This document shows positions 1 to 8,450 of a DNA stretch of 64,000 nucleotides, in pieces. The stretch covers positions 90,301-154,300 of the forward strand of contig CALALX010000027.1 in assembly GCA_937925635.1 (NCBI GenBank), read 5' to 3'. Numbering within the stretch: position 1 is the first letter of the stretch; each line of letters starts with the position of its first letter. Under the pieces are notes generated by a model. The model ran no database searches. It had not been told where the DNA came from and saw only the letters and a program-made list of their open reading frames with translations. The stretch comes from an uncultured Caulobacter sp. (GTDB taxonomy: Bacteria; Pseudomonadota; Alphaproteobacteria; Caulobacterales; Caulobacteraceae). The translations under genes were made by a program, and so were the position numbers.

Positions 1-1
1 G

Positions 2-241
2 ATTCGCACCGACCTTTGCCCGGGCCGAACCTTGTGGGTTGAACGGGTGGTGGCGGTCTCGCTGATCGATTCGACGCCGGCCGTCCGGGCCCTGGTCAGC
101 GCGCTGTCGGATCTGGCCCGGCGCCTCGGCTGCTGGCGCATGAAGGTCGAGACCGCCGGCGCAGACCGGATTCTGCGACAAGCCCTGTCGAGGGGCGCGG
201 GGCCCCTCCGCTCGACGGTTCTGCAAGAAGCCACGGTCTAG
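2..241 (+). CDS. C-terminal fragment of a protein entering from the left edge, possibly EAL-like
   Basis: The frame is open from the first bases of the window and stops at 239-241, so this is the tail of a gene that starts outside. About 79 residues are visible. The stretch around AVRALVSALSDLARRLG followed by KVET resembles the last helix-strand-helix part of an EAL (cyclic-di-GMP phosphodiesterase) domain, where AEGVET is usual. The AEG part is replaced here, so an active phosphodiesterase end is unlikely. This is pattern similarity only; any alpha/beta protein tail could look like this. The stop overlaps the stop of the leftward gene at 238-483, so the two genes converge. Confidence 0.35.
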   Translation: MRTDLCPGRTLWVERVVAVSLIDSTPAVRALVSALSDLARRLGCWRMKVETAGADRILRQALSRGAGPLRSTVLQEATV

Positions 242-483
242 TCGCGCCCGACCAGTTGATAGAGCCGCGCCGCGCCGGTCAGGCTGACGAGGGTCAGGAC
301 CGCGGCGGGCGCGCACAGGGGACAGTGCCCCAGCAGGCCGGTCGCCTCGCCGCAGATCGGCCCATAGGCCCACCGGGGCGCTTCGGTCCACAGCACGGCC
401 AGCCACAGCAGCAGCGCGCCAGCGCCGCTGTGCAGCGTGATCATCTCCATCGGGGCCCTGGCCGCCAGTGCACGGATGTTCAT
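238..483 (-). CDS. Small membrane protein with a CPLC motif, divergent from ccoN
   Basis: An 81-residue protein of unknown function. The start at 483 is chosen because GGAGAG sits 4 nt upstream. Two hydrophobic segments (about residues 18-33 and 58-74) flank a short loop with three cysteines: PICGEATG, then GHCPLCAPA. The CxxC pair could hold a metal or a disulfide. The gene lies back to back with ccoN, and the FNR/FixK box at 536-549 is about 53 nt from its start, so it may share oxygen control with the oxidase. A role in copper or thiol handling for the oxidase is a guess from position. No named family was recognised. Confidence 0.6.
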   Translation of the reverse strand: MNIRALAARAPMEMITLHSGAGALLLWLAVLWTEAPRWAYGPICGEATGLLGHCPLCAPAAVLTLVSLTGAARLYQLVGRD

Positions 484-535
484 GAGACTCTCCATTGGTG
501 TCGTCTCACCATCGCGTCCTCGCGCGGATGCGGCC

Positions 536-549
536 TTGATATGGATCAA
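536..549. promoter_or_regulatory. FNR/FixK box upstream of the cbb3 operon
   Basis: The sequence TTGATATGGATCAA is a perfect match to the FNR/FixK consensus TTGAT-N4-ATCAA. It lies 64 nt before the ccoN start, the usual place for FixK activation of ccoNOQP in alphaproteobacteria. It also lies between ccoN and a divergent small membrane gene. No clear -10 element is visible at the expected distance for class II activation. Confidence 0.88.
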
Positions 550-613
550 GGCGACGGCTCGGTGGGGGGTCTAGGCCCGGGCCGGACAACCCTGTGGGGG
601 CTACGAAGGGCCA

Positions 614-2257
614 ATGAGCCAATTATCAAAATCAGCCGGCGCGACGCCGGGCGGGCCAGCGATGCTGGTCGCCGTCGTCCTGGGCGGCTTCCTCTTTTTC
701 CTCGGCGCGATGTTCACGGACGATCCGCTGTTCCGCTTCCAGGCGATGATATTCGTCGCGGCGGCGGTGCTGGCGGGCTTCGCGCTTACCGCGGGCGTGA
801 GTGGCGGGCTGTTCCGCGACTCTCCGGCCCGCTACATGGACGGCGTCGTCCGCGCCGGCGTGATCGCCACCATGTTCTGGGCGGCGGTCGGCATGCTGGT
901 GGGCGTGGTCATCGCCGCGCAGCTTTCCTGGCCGACCCTCTTCTATTTTCCGGAAGCGGGCTGGCTGAATTTCGGCCGCCTGCGGCCGCTGCACACCTCG
1001 GGCGTGATCTTCGCCTTCGGCGGCAACGCCCTGATCTGCACGTCCTTCTACGTCGTGCAGCGCACCTGCCGGGCGCGACTGTTCGGCGGCCTGCTGCCCT
1101 GGTTCGTATTCTGGGGCTATCAGCTGTTCATCGTGCTGGCGGCCACCGGCTATGTGACCGGGATCACGCAGTCGCGGGAGTACGCTGAACCGGAATGGCT
1201 GGTCGACCTCTGGCTGACCGTGGTCTGGGTCGCCTACCTGCTGGTCTTCCTGGGCACGATCTGGAAGCGCAAGGAACCCCACATCTACGTGGCCAACTGG
1301 TTCTATCTGGCCTTCATCGTGACGGTCGCGCTGCTGCACGTCGTCAACAACCTGGCCCTGCCGGTCGGACTGCTGAACCACCGCAGCTACAGCCTGTTCT
1401 CGGGGGTGCAGGACGCCCTGACCCAGTGGTGGTACGGCCACAACGCGGTCGGCTTCTTCCTGACCGCCGGCTTCCTGGGCATGATGTACTACTTCGTGCC
1501 CAAGCGGGTTGAGCGGCCGGTCTACAGCTACCGCCTGTCGATCGTGCACTTCTGGGCGCTGATCTTCATCTACATCTGGGCCGGTCCGCACCACCTGCAC
1601 TACACGGCGCTGCCGCAGTGGGCGCAGACCCTGGGCATGACCTTCTCGATCATGCTGTGGATGCCCAGCTGGGGCGGCATGATCAACGGCCTGATGACCC
1701 TGTCGGGGGCCTGGGACAAGCTGCGCACCGACCCGGTCGTGCGGATGATGGTGGTCTCGATCGCCTTCTACGGCATGTCGACCTTCGAAGGTCCGGTGAT
1801 GTCGATCCGGGCGGTCAACGCCCTCAGCCACTACACCGACTGGACCATCGGCCACGTGCACTCCGGCGCGCTCGGCTGGGTGGGCTTCATCAGCTTCGGC
1901 GCGATGTACTGCCTGGTCCCGTGGCTGTGGAACAAGGAGCGCCTGTACTCGAACCGCCTGGTCGAGTGGCACTTCTGGATCGCGACCACCGGCATCCTGC
2001 TCTACATCTGCGCGATGTGGGTCTCCGGCATCATGGAAGGCCTGATGTGGCGGGAATACACGCCCGAGGGCTTCCTCGCCTGGAGCTTCATCGAGACAGT
2101 CTCGGCCAAGCATGTCGAGAACATCATCCGCACCCTGGGCGGCCTGATGTTCCTGTCTGGTGTCTTCATCATGATCTTCAACCTGTGGCGCACGGTGAAA
2201 CTGCCGTCCGTCGACCGCAACGACGCGCTCGCCGCGCCGCTGCCGGCAGCCGCGTGA
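614..2257 (+). CDS. ccoN: cbb3-type cytochrome c oxidase subunit I
   Basis: The 547-residue catalytic heme-copper subunit of the high-affinity cbb3 oxidase, which reduces O2 to water in the inner membrane under low oxygen. About 12 or more hydrophobic helices are visible. The metal ligands are present: H127 in LRPLHTSG, then [17 protein letters not shown], and [13 protein letters not shown] near the C-terminus. The length is normal for alphaproteobacterial CcoN with a short N-terminal extension. A GAAGGG sequence precedes the ATG. It is the first gene of ccoNOQP-GHIS, 10 nt before ccoO, behind a perfect FNR/FixK box. Confidence 0.97.
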   Translation: MSQLSKSAGATPGGPAMLVAVVLGGFLFFLGAMFTDDPLFRFQAMIFVAAAVLAGFALTAGVSGGLFRDSPARYMDGVVRAGVIATMFWAAVGMLVGVVIAAQLSWPTLFYFPEAGWLNFGRLRPLHTSGVIFAFGGNALICTSFYVVQRTCRARLFGGLLPWFVFWGYQLFIVLAATGYVTGITQSREYAEPEWLVDLWLTVVWVAYLLVFLGTIWKRKEPHIYVANWFYLAFIVTVALLHVVNNLALPVGLLNHRSYSLFSGVQDALTQWWYGHNAVGFFLTAGFLGMMYYFVPKRVERPVYSYRLSIVHFWALIFIYIWAGPHHLHYTALPQWAQTLGMTFSIMLWMPSWGGMINGLMTLSGAWDKLRTDPVVRMMVVSIAFYGMSTFEGPVMSIRAVNALSHYTDWTIGHVHSGALGWVGFISFGAMYCLVPWLWNKERLYSNRLVEWHFWIATTGILLYICAMWVSGIMEGLMWREYTPEGFLAWSFIETVSAKHVENIIRTLGGLMFLSGVFIMIFNLWRTVKLPSVDRNDALAAPLPAAA

Positions 2258-2267
2258 GGTCGGCGAC

Positions 2268-3011
2268 ATGAGTGTCTGGAAACATCACGGAAAGCTTGAG
2301 CGTCACTCGCTCCTGCTGATCATCGGCATCGTTCTGGTCGTCTCGGTTGGCGGCCTGGTCGAGATCGCGCCCCTGTTCTGGCTGCAGAGCACGGTCGAGA
2401 AGGTGGAGGGCGTCCGTCCCTACACCCCGCTCGAACTGGCGGGCCGCGACATCTACATCCGCGAGGGCTGCTACACCTGCCACTCGCAGATGGTCCGCCC
2501 GCTGCGCGACGAGGTCGAGCGCTACGGCCACTACAGCCTCGCCGCCGAGAGCATGTACGACCACCCGTTCCAGTGGGGCTCCAAGCGCACGGGGCCGGAT
2601 CTGGCCCGCGTGGGCGGCAAGTACTCCGACGCTTGGCACCGCGACCACCTGGTCGACCCGCGCTCGGTCGTTCCCGAGTCGGTGATGCCGCCTTACGCCT
2701 TCCTGGCGAACAAGGAGCTGTCGGTCCGGGACATCCGCGAGAAGATGCAGGCCATGACCGCCCTGGGCGTTCCCTACACCCAGGCCGCGCTCGACAACGC
2801 GGTCACCGACCTGGAGGCCCAGGCCGATCCGTTCTCCACGGACGCGGTCGCCCTCCGCAAGCGCTACGGCGCCAAGGTCGTGAACCGGGATTTCGACGGC
2901 GATCCTGACCGGATCACCGAGATGGACGCCCTGATCGCCTACCTGCAGATGCTCGGCACCCTCGTCGACTTCCGCACCTATGAGGCGGCCGCGCCCGCCA
3001 ACCAGCGCTAG
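2268..3011 (+). CDS. ccoO: cbb3 oxidase monoheme cytochrome c subunit II
   Basis: A 247-residue membrane-anchored cytochrome c that passes electrons toward CcoN. One N-terminal transmembrane helix (about residues 13-35) is followed by a periplasmic domain with a single heme c site, C68-Y-T-C71-H72, in the family context [13 protein letters not shown] Met ligand is plausible in SVMPPYAF. The family-typical [11 protein letters not shown] stretch is present. It follows ccoN by 10 nt and precedes ccoQ by 12 nt, so it is in the same transcript. Confidence 0.97.
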   Translation: MSVWKHHGKLERHSLLLIIGIVLVVSVGGLVEIAPLFWLQSTVEKVEGVRPYTPLELAGRDIYIREGCYTCHSQMVRPLRDEVERYGHYSLAAESMYDHPFQWGSKRTGPDLARVGGKYSDAWHRDHLVDPRSVVPESVMPPYAFLANKELSVRDIREKMQAMTALGVPYTQAALDNAVTDLEAQADPFSTDAVALRKRYGAKVVNRDFDGDPDRITEMDALIAYLQMLGTLVDFRTYEAAAPANQR

Positions 3012-3023
3012 GGAGGGCGACGC

Positions 3024-3179
3024 ATGACCTACGAAACCATCGCCCGCATCGCCCAGCAGGGAGGGCTGATCTACTTCGGTCTGATCTTCCTTGCCGGCTG
3101 CGCCTACGCCTTCTGGCCAGGCAACCGCGAAGCCTTCGCGCGCGCCAAGCACCTCCCTCTCGCGGACGACGACCAATGA
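3024..3179 (+). CDS. ccoQ: cbb3 oxidase small subunit
   Basis: A 51-residue single-helix protein that sits exactly between ccoO and ccoP, the place of ccoQ (FixQ). It begins MTYETIARIAQQGGL, has one hydrophobic helix (about residues 15-31, ending AYAFWPGNR) and a polar tail. The xFWPxxR ending of the helix is characteristic of CcoQ. GGGAGG lies just upstream of the ATG. Its stop overlaps the ccoP start (ATGA). CcoQ stabilises the interaction of CcoP with the core complex in other bacteria. Confidence 0.9.
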   Translation: MTYETIARIAQQGGLIYFGLIFLAGCAYAFWPGNREAFARAKHLPLADDDQ

Positions 3180-4045
3180 GCGAACATCAACGCGAAACCG
3201 ACGCCGTCAGCGGCGTCGAGACCACGGGCCACGAATGGGACGGCATTCGGGAACTCGACAATCCGCTGCCGCGGTGGTGGCTGTGGGTGTTCTGGGCCTG
3301 CGTCCTGTTCAGTATCGGCTACTGGGTGGCGATGCCGGCCTGGCCTGGCATCAGCGGCTACACCCAGGGCCTGCTCGGCAAGTCCGACCGGCAGGAAGTC
3401 GCCCAGGCCCTCGCCGATCTCAAGACCCAGCGCGGCATCAACGGCGCCAAGCTCCGGGACGCCACGCTGCAACAGATCGAGAGTGATCCGGCCCTCCAGG
3501 CCTACGCCCTCTCGGTCGGGCAATCGGCCTTCGGCGACAACTGCGCGACCTGTCACGGGCCGGGCGGCGCCGGCGCCAAGGGCTATCCCAACCTGCGGGA
3601 TGACGTCTGGCTCTGGGGCGGCAACCTGGAAGACATCGCCACGACCCTACGTCACGGCATTCGCTCCGGCGATCCGGCCGCGCGGGTCTCGCAGATGCCG
3701 GCCTTCGGGCGCGACGGCATGCTCGACGCCCGCCAGGTTTCCGACGTGACCGAGTACGTGGTCGCGCTGTCGGGCCGCCCCGCGGACCGGGCCGCCGTCG
3801 GCCGGGCGACCCAGCTCTACGCCGACCAGTGCTCAAGCTGTCATGGTCCGGCCGGCAAGGGCGACCAGGCCGTCGGCGCCCCTGACCTGACCGACGCGGA
3901 GTGGCTCTACGGCTCCGACCGCGCCGCGATCTCGGGTCAGATCCACAACGGCCGCGGCGGCGTGATGCCGGCCTGGGGGCAACGTTTCGACCCCGAGACC
4001 ATCAAGGCCATCGCCGTCTACATCCACGCTAACTCGGGCCAGTAA
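3176..4045 (+). CDS. ccoP: cbb3 oxidase diheme cytochrome c subunit III
   Basis: A 289-residue diheme cytochrome c, the entry point of electrons into the cbb3 complex. A cytoplasmic N-terminal segment with ELDNPLPRWW, typical of CcoP, leads into one transmembrane helix (about 33-53). The periplasmic part has two CxxCH sites, at C123-C126-H127 and C219-C222-H223. Candidate axial Met residues lie in VSQMPAFG and GGVMPAWG. The start overlaps the ccoQ stop, indicating translational coupling. The gene ends 5 nt before ccoG. Confidence 0.97.
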   Translation: MSEHQRETDAVSGVETTGHEWDGIRELDNPLPRWWLWVFWACVLFSIGYWVAMPAWPGISGYTQGLLGKSDRQEVAQALADLKTQRGINGAKLRDATLQQIESDPALQAYALSVGQSAFGDNCATCHGPGGAGAKGYPNLRDDVWLWGGNLEDIATTLRHGIRSGDPAARVSQMPAFGRDGMLDARQVSDVTEYVVALSGRPADRAAVGRATQLYADQCSSCHGPAGKGDQAVGAPDLTDAEWLYGSDRAAISGQIHNGRGGVMPAWGQRFDPETIKAIAVYIHANSGQ

Positions 4046-4050
4046 CTGTC

Positions 4051-5562
4051 GTGACCGTCGTAATCGACCGGACTTCGCCTACCAACCCGGCCCCCCAGGG
4101 CCAGGGTCCGGTCTCCGCCGCCGCTTCCGCGCGCAAGAAAGCCGGCGGCGGCGGCGGGCTCTACAAGGCCAGGACGCCGATCTATCCCAAGCTGGTTCAC
4201 GGCCGCTGGCGGATGATCAAATGGGCGCTGCTCATTCTCACCCTGGCGGTCTACTACATCGTTCCGTGGCTTCGCTGGGAACGCCCGGGCGCCCTGCCCG
4301 ACCAGGCCGTGCTGGTCGACTTCACGGGCCGGCGCTTCTACTTCTTCTTCATCCAGCTGTGGCCTCAGGAGGTCTACTTCATCACCGGCCTGCTGGTGAT
4401 GGCCGCGCTGGCGCTGTTCCTGACCACGGCGCTCTTCGGGCGGCTGTGGTGCGGGTACGCCTGCCCGCAGACCGTCTGGACCGACCTCTTCATCGCCGTC
4501 GAGCGGCTCTTCGAGGGCGACCGCAACGCGCGCATGAAGCTCGACGCCTCGCCGATGAGCTTCGACAAGCTGTGGCGCAAGACCGGCAAGCACCTGGTCT
4601 GGCTGGGGATCTCCTTCGGCACCGGCGGGGCCTGGATCTTCTACTTCCACGACGCGCCGACCCTGATCCGGGATTTCTGGATCGGCCAGGGCCCCGCGAC
4701 GGCCTACATCTCCTGCGCCGTGCTGACCGCGACGACCTACACCTTCGCCGGCACGATGCGCGAGCAGGTCTGCACCTACATGTGCCCCTGGCCCCGCATC
4801 CAGGGCGCGATGCTCGACAAGCATTCGCTGCAGGTGACCTATCGCCGCGACCGCGGCGAGCCGCGCGGACCGCACAAGAAGAACCAATCCTGGGAAGGCC
4901 GCGGCGACTGCGTCGACTGCAACCAGTGCGTCGTGGTCTGCCCGATGGGCATCGACATTCGCGACGGCGCCCAGCTGGAGTGCATCAACTGCGGCCTCTG
5001 CATCGACGCCTGCGACGAGATCATGCAGCGCGTGGGACGGCCCAAGGGTCTGATCTCCTACGACACCGATCACGCCGTGGCTTCCCGCGAGACCGGAGAA
5101 CATAAGGGCCTGTACCGTTTTATCCGCTCACGGACCGTCTTCTACGCAGTCGCGCTCTCGCTAATCAGCGGCGTGATGATCTGGGGGCTGACGCACCGGA
5201 CCTCGATCGACCTGCACGCGCTTCGCGACCGCAATCCCACCTTCGTGCGGCTTCACGACGGGTCGATCCGCAACGGCTATACGCTCAAGATCACCAACCG
5301 CGGTTTCGAGCCGCGCACCTACAGGGTCACGGCGGAAGGCCTGCCCGGCGCCCTGCTGAAGACGCCCGGCGAGGACGCTTCACGCGGGGCGCTGAGCGTG
5401 GTCGTGCAGCCGGACGAGGTTCGGGCCGTCCGGGTCTTCGTCACCCTCAAGGGCGAGGCGATCACCGCGCCCAACCTGCCGATGCGCTTCAAGGCCGAAG
5501 CGGCCGGCGAATCCGTCACCGTCCGCTCCATCTTCCTGTCTGGGGAGGCCAACGCCCGATGA
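4051..5562 (+). CDS. ccoG: Cytochrome c oxidase accessory protein CcoG (FixG), polyferredoxin
   Basis: A 503-residue membrane iron-sulfur protein needed for cbb3 assembly. In Rhodobacter it has been reported to reduce Cu(II) to Cu(I) for delivery to the oxidase. Visible features are several transmembrane helices, GYACPQTVW (C134, C138), TYMCPWPR, two 4Fe-4S motifs (CVDCNQCVVVCP and CINCGLCIDACD), another helix, and a C-terminal beta-domain of the FixG type. A GTG start is used 5 nt after ccoP. The stop overlaps the ccoH start (ATGA). The N-terminal 35 residues are Gly/Ala-rich and poorly conserved in this family. Confidence 0.95.
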   Translation: MTVVIDRTSPTNPAPQGQGPVSAAASARKKAGGGGGLYKARTPIYPKLVHGRWRMIKWALLILTLAVYYIVPWLRWERPGALPDQAVLVDFTGRRFYFFFIQLWPQEVYFITGLLVMAALALFLTTALFGRLWCGYACPQTVWTDLFIAVERLFEGDRNARMKLDASPMSFDKLWRKTGKHLVWLGISFGTGGAWIFYFHDAPTLIRDFWIGQGPATAYISCAVLTATTYTFAGTMREQVCTYMCPWPRIQGAMLDKHSLQVTYRRDRGEPRGPHKKNQSWEGRGDCVDCNQCVVVCPMGIDIRDGAQLECINCGLCIDACDEIMQRVGRPKGLISYDTDHAVASRETGEHKGLYRFIRSRTVFYAVALSLISGVMIWGLTHRTSIDLHALRDRNPTFVRLHDGSIRNGYTLKITNRGFEPRTYRVTAEGLPGALLKTPGEDASRGALSVVVQPDEVRAVRVFVTLKGEAITAPNLPMRFKAEAAGESVTVRSIFLSGEANAR

Positions 5563-6041
5563 CCGCAGTCGCAGACAAGCCCAGCTTCACGATCAAGGGA
5601 TGGCACGTCCTGGTCAGCCTGATCCTGTTCTTCGGGATCATCATCGCCACCGACGTCGCCTTTGTCGTTCTCGCCTACCGCACCTTCTCCGGGCAGGTGG
5701 CCTCCAATCCCTACGAGGCTGGCCTCGCCTACAACAAGACGCTCGCCCAGAAGGCGCGTCAGGACGCGCTGGGCTGGACCGCCTCCATCGGCGATGAAGG
5801 CGGCCGCCTGAGCGTGACGATCTCCGACCCGGCGGGCCGGCCGATTGAGGGCCTCGGCGTGACCGCCACGCTGGAGCGCCCGGCCACCGAGCAGGGACGG
5901 CGCGTGATCAAGCTGACGCCGGACGGCGCCGGCCGCTACGGCGCGCCGTTCGCGTCCGGCGGCGCCTGGGACGTTCGTGTCGTGGCCGAGGGCCCGGGCG
6001 GTGACCGCTTCGAGGCCGAACGCCGGCTGGTGCGACCGTGA
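5559..6041 (+). CDS. ccoH: cbb3 oxidase assembly protein CcoH (FixH)
   Basis: A 160-residue protein with one N-terminal transmembrane helix (about residues 13-36, beginning GWHVLVSLILFFG) and a periplasmic FixH domain. The conserved NPYEAGLAYN element follows the helix. CcoH interacts with the maturing cbb3 complex and is required for its stability in Rhodobacter. It overlaps both neighbours by 4 nt (ATGA with ccoG, GTGA with ccoI), so the three genes are translationally coupled. Confidence 0.93.
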   Translation: MTAVADKPSFTIKGWHVLVSLILFFGIIIATDVAFVVLAYRTFSGQVASNPYEAGLAYNKTLAQKARQDALGWTASIGDEGGRLSVTISDPAGRPIEGLGVTATLERPATEQGRRVIKLTPDGAGRYGAPFASGGAWDVRVVAEGPGGDRFEAERRLVRP

Positions 6042-8206
6042 CCGCCGTCCTGGCCCGCGATCTGTCGGCCTTCGTCGCGCGCGGCGAGGACGACCGCGGT
6101 CGCCTTGAGCTGCTGGTGAAGGGTGCGCGCTGCGGCGCCTGTCTGGCCAAGATCGAGAAGACCGCGCGCGAGACGATCGGCGTCGAGGCCGCGCGCTTCA
6201 ATCTGACGACCGGCAAGCTCGCGGTGACCTTCGCCGGCGCCGACGGCGACGCGGCCGCCGTGATCGACGCCCTCGATCGCGCCGGCTATCCGGCCACGCC
6301 CTTCGACCCCGCCCAGGCCATCCGCGAGGAGGACCGCGAGGGTCGCGCTCTGGCGCTGGCCCTGGGCGTCGCCGGCTTCGGCGCCGGCAACGTCATGATG
6401 TTCACGGTGCCGGTCTGGGCGGGCGTGTTCGGCCAAGAGCTTTCGCCGGCGACCCGCGAGGTCATGTACTGGTTCGCCGCGGCGGTCGCGACGCCCTGCG
6501 CCCTGTTCGCCGGCATGCCCTTCTTCCGCTCCGCCTGGGCCTCCCTGCGTCGGCGGCGCGCCAACATGGACGTGCCGATCTCGATCGGCGTCATCCTGAC
6601 CCTGATCGTCAGCTTTTCCGAGACGTTCCAGCACGGCGAGCACGCCTATTTCGACGCGGCCGTCACCCTGCTGTTCCTGCTGTTGATCGGTCGATATCTG
6701 GACCACAAGCTCCGGGTCCGGGCGCGCGGCGCCGCGCGGGACCTGCTGGCCCTGCAATCGCCGGCGGCGACGCGCATCGACGCGGACGGACTGGAGCGCG
6801 TCGTGCCGGTCGGCGAAGTCGAGGTCGGCGACGCCCTGGCGGTCGCCCCCGGCGATCGGATCCCCGTCAACGCCCTGGTGGAGAGCGGCGCCTCCGAACT
6901 CGACAACGCCCTGATCAGCGGCGAAACGGCGCCGGTCGCGGTGCGCGCCGGATCGGTCGTGCACGCCGGCGCCCTGAATCTGTCGGGACGGCTGGTGCTG
7001 CGCGCCCAGGCCCGGTCCGAGAACTCGGCCATCGCCGAGATCGCGCGGCTGATGGAGGCGGGCGCCCAGAGCAAGTCCTCCTACGTCCGCCTGGCCGACA
7101 AGGCCGCAGCGCTCTATGTGCCGATCGTCCACAGCTTGGCGCTGCTGGCCTTCGTGGGCGTCTGGGCGATCGGCCTGGGACCGCGCGAGGCCATCCTGCG
7201 CGCCGCCGCCGTGCTCATCGTCACCTGCCCCTGCGCCCTGGGCCTGGCGGTCCCGGCCGTGCAGATCGTCGCCAGCGGCCGGCTGTTCCGCATGGGTGTC
7301 CTGGTGAAATCCGGCGCCGCGCTGGAACGCCTGGCCGAGATCGATCACGTGGTGTTCGACAAGACCGGCGTTCTGACCGAAGGCCGTCCCCGCCTGATCG
7401 ACGCGCCGGCGGCCGTTGTCGCCATGGCGGCGCCGCTGGCCCGGGCCTCCCGCCACCCGCTGGCCCGCGCGCTCGCCGACGCCGCCGGCTGCGGCGAGGT
7501 CGCGACCGACGTCGTCGAAGTCGCCGGCATGGGCGTGGAGGGCATGATCGACGGGCGCCACGCCCGCCTCGGCCGAGCCAGCTTCGTCGGCGTGGATTCT
7601 CCGCACGGGTCCGACACGGAGCTGTGGTTCGGGTTTGACGACGACGTGCGCGTGCGCTTCGCCTTCGAGGACTCCGTGCGCGCCGACGCGGCCGCCGCCG
7701 CGGCCGAGCTTCGGGCGCTCGGCATCGCGATGGAGATCGTGTCGGGCGATGTCGCCGGTCCCGTCGCGCGGACGGCGCAGGCTGTCGGGGTCGATCGCTG
7801 GATCTGCGGCGTCACGCCGTTCGACAAGGTCGGCATCGTCGAGCGTCTGCAGGCGTCCGGCCGAAAGGTGCTGATGGTCGGCGACGGCCTCAACGACGCC
7901 GCCGCGCTCGCCAAGGCCCACGCCTCCATGGCGCCCGGCTCGGCGGTCGACGCCAGCCAGAACGCCGCCGACCTGGTCTTCTCGCAGGGAGCGCTCCGGT
8001 CGATCCCTGAGAGCATCCGCGTCGCCCGCGCGGCCCGCCGACGGGTGATGGAGAACTTCGCCTTCTCGGCGCTGTACAACGTGGTCGCGGCCCCGGCGGC
8101 GATCCTCGGCCTCGTCAATCCCTTCCTGGCCGCCATCGCCATGTCGGGGTCCTCGCTGGTCGTGATCCTGAACGCCCTGCGGCTCGGAGTCGGGAGGTCT
8201 CGATGA
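6038..8206 (+). CDS. ccoI: Copper-translocating P1B-type ATPase CcoI (FixI)
   Basis: A 722-residue copper exporter supplying copper for cbb3 assembly. Domains in order are an N-terminal metal-binding domain with C32-G-A-C35, six to eight transmembrane helices, the actuator loop with SGET, the transport motif C397-P-C399, the phosphorylation site D441-K-T-G, an HP pair (SRHPLA), and GDGLND at 615-620. The phosphorylation motif reads DKTGV where DKTGT is the near-universal form; the Asp itself is intact. It starts with GTG overlapping ccoH, and its stop overlaps the ccoS start. Confidence 0.95.
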   Translation: MTAVLARDLSAFVARGEDDRGRLELLVKGARCGACLAKIEKTARETIGVEAARFNLTTGKLAVTFAGADGDAAAVIDALDRAGYPATPFDPAQAIREEDREGRALALALGVAGFGAGNVMMFTVPVWAGVFGQELSPATREVMYWFAAAVATPCALFAGMPFFRSAWASLRRRRANMDVPISIGVILTLIVSFSETFQHGEHAYFDAAVTLLFLLLIGRYLDHKLRVRARGAARDLLALQSPAATRIDADGLERVVPVGEVEVGDALAVAPGDRIPVNALVESGASELDNALISGETAPVAVRAGSVVHAGALNLSGRLVLRAQARSENSAIAEIARLMEAGAQSKSSYVRLADKAAALYVPIVHSLALLAFVGVWAIGLGPREAILRAAAVLIVTCPCALGLAVPAVQIVASGRLFRMGVLVKSGAALERLAEIDHVVFDKTGVLTEGRPRLIDAPAAVVAMAAPLARASRHPLARALADAAGCGEVATDVVEVAGMGVEGMIDGRHARLGRASFVGVDSPHGSDTELWFGFDDDVRVRFAFEDSVRADAAAAAAELRALGIAMEIVSGDVAGPVARTAQAVGVDRWICGVTPFDKVGIVERLQASGRKVLMVGDGLNDAAALAKAHASMAPGSAVDASQNAADLVFSQGALRSIPESIRVARAARRRVMENFAFSALYNVVAAPAAILGLVNPFLAAIAMSGSSLVVILNALRLGVGRSR

Positions 8207-8364
8207 CCATCGTCTACATGCTCGCGCCCTTGTCGCTGTTGCTCGGGCTGTCCGGCCTGGCCGCCTTCTGGTGGACCCTGCGTTCAGGCCAGTACGAGGA
8301 CCCGATGGGCGACGCCGCGCGCATCCTGGATGACCACCTTCGCGAGGGCCCGGACGAGGAATGA
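8203..8364 (+). CDS. ccoS: cbb3 oxidase maturation protein CcoS (FixS)
   Basis: A 53-residue single-helix membrane protein ending the cco operon. The helix (about residues 7-24) is followed by the CcoS signature AFWWTLRSGQYEDP and the ARILDD segment. CcoS is needed for cofactor insertion into cbb3 oxidase in Rhodobacter. The ATG overlaps the ccoI stop (ATGA), and GGGAGG lies a few bases upstream. The acidic tail is normal for the family. Confidence 0.92.
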   Translation: MTIVYMLAPLSLLLGLSGLAAFWWTLRSGQYEDPMGDAARILDDHLREGPDEE

Positions 8365-8376
8365 CCTTGTCCTCCC

Positions 8377-8390
8377 TTGACCCAGGTCAA
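8377..8390. promoter_or_regulatory. FNR/FixK-like box upstream of the flavin monooxygenase
   Basis: The sequence TTGACCCAGGTCAA is a perfect dyad matching TTGA-N6-TCAA. It begins 12 nt after ccoS ends. Its centre (8383.5) is about 41 bp before a start point expected near 8425, and a possible -10 (TAACAT, 8412-8417) fits that. This is the class II FNR/FixK layout. It most likely serves the monooxygenase that starts at 8451. Confidence 0.7.
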
Positions 8391-8399
8391 GGCTCGCTC

Positions 8400-8416
8400 T
8401 GTTATCGCCGATAACA
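8400..8416. promoter_or_regulatory. 17-bp palindrome over the monooxygenase -10 region, likely repressor operator
   Basis: TGTTATCG-C-CGATAACA has perfect 8-bp arms around one central base. It overlaps the candidate -10 element and lies 10 bp after the FNR/FixK-like box. Such a short dyad over a promoter usually marks a dimeric TetR- or MarR-type repressor site. No candidate repressor gene is adjacent. Confidence 0.6.
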
Positions 8417-8450
8417 TAGCGCAAAGACCATAATGAGGGAGGAGTGGGCG

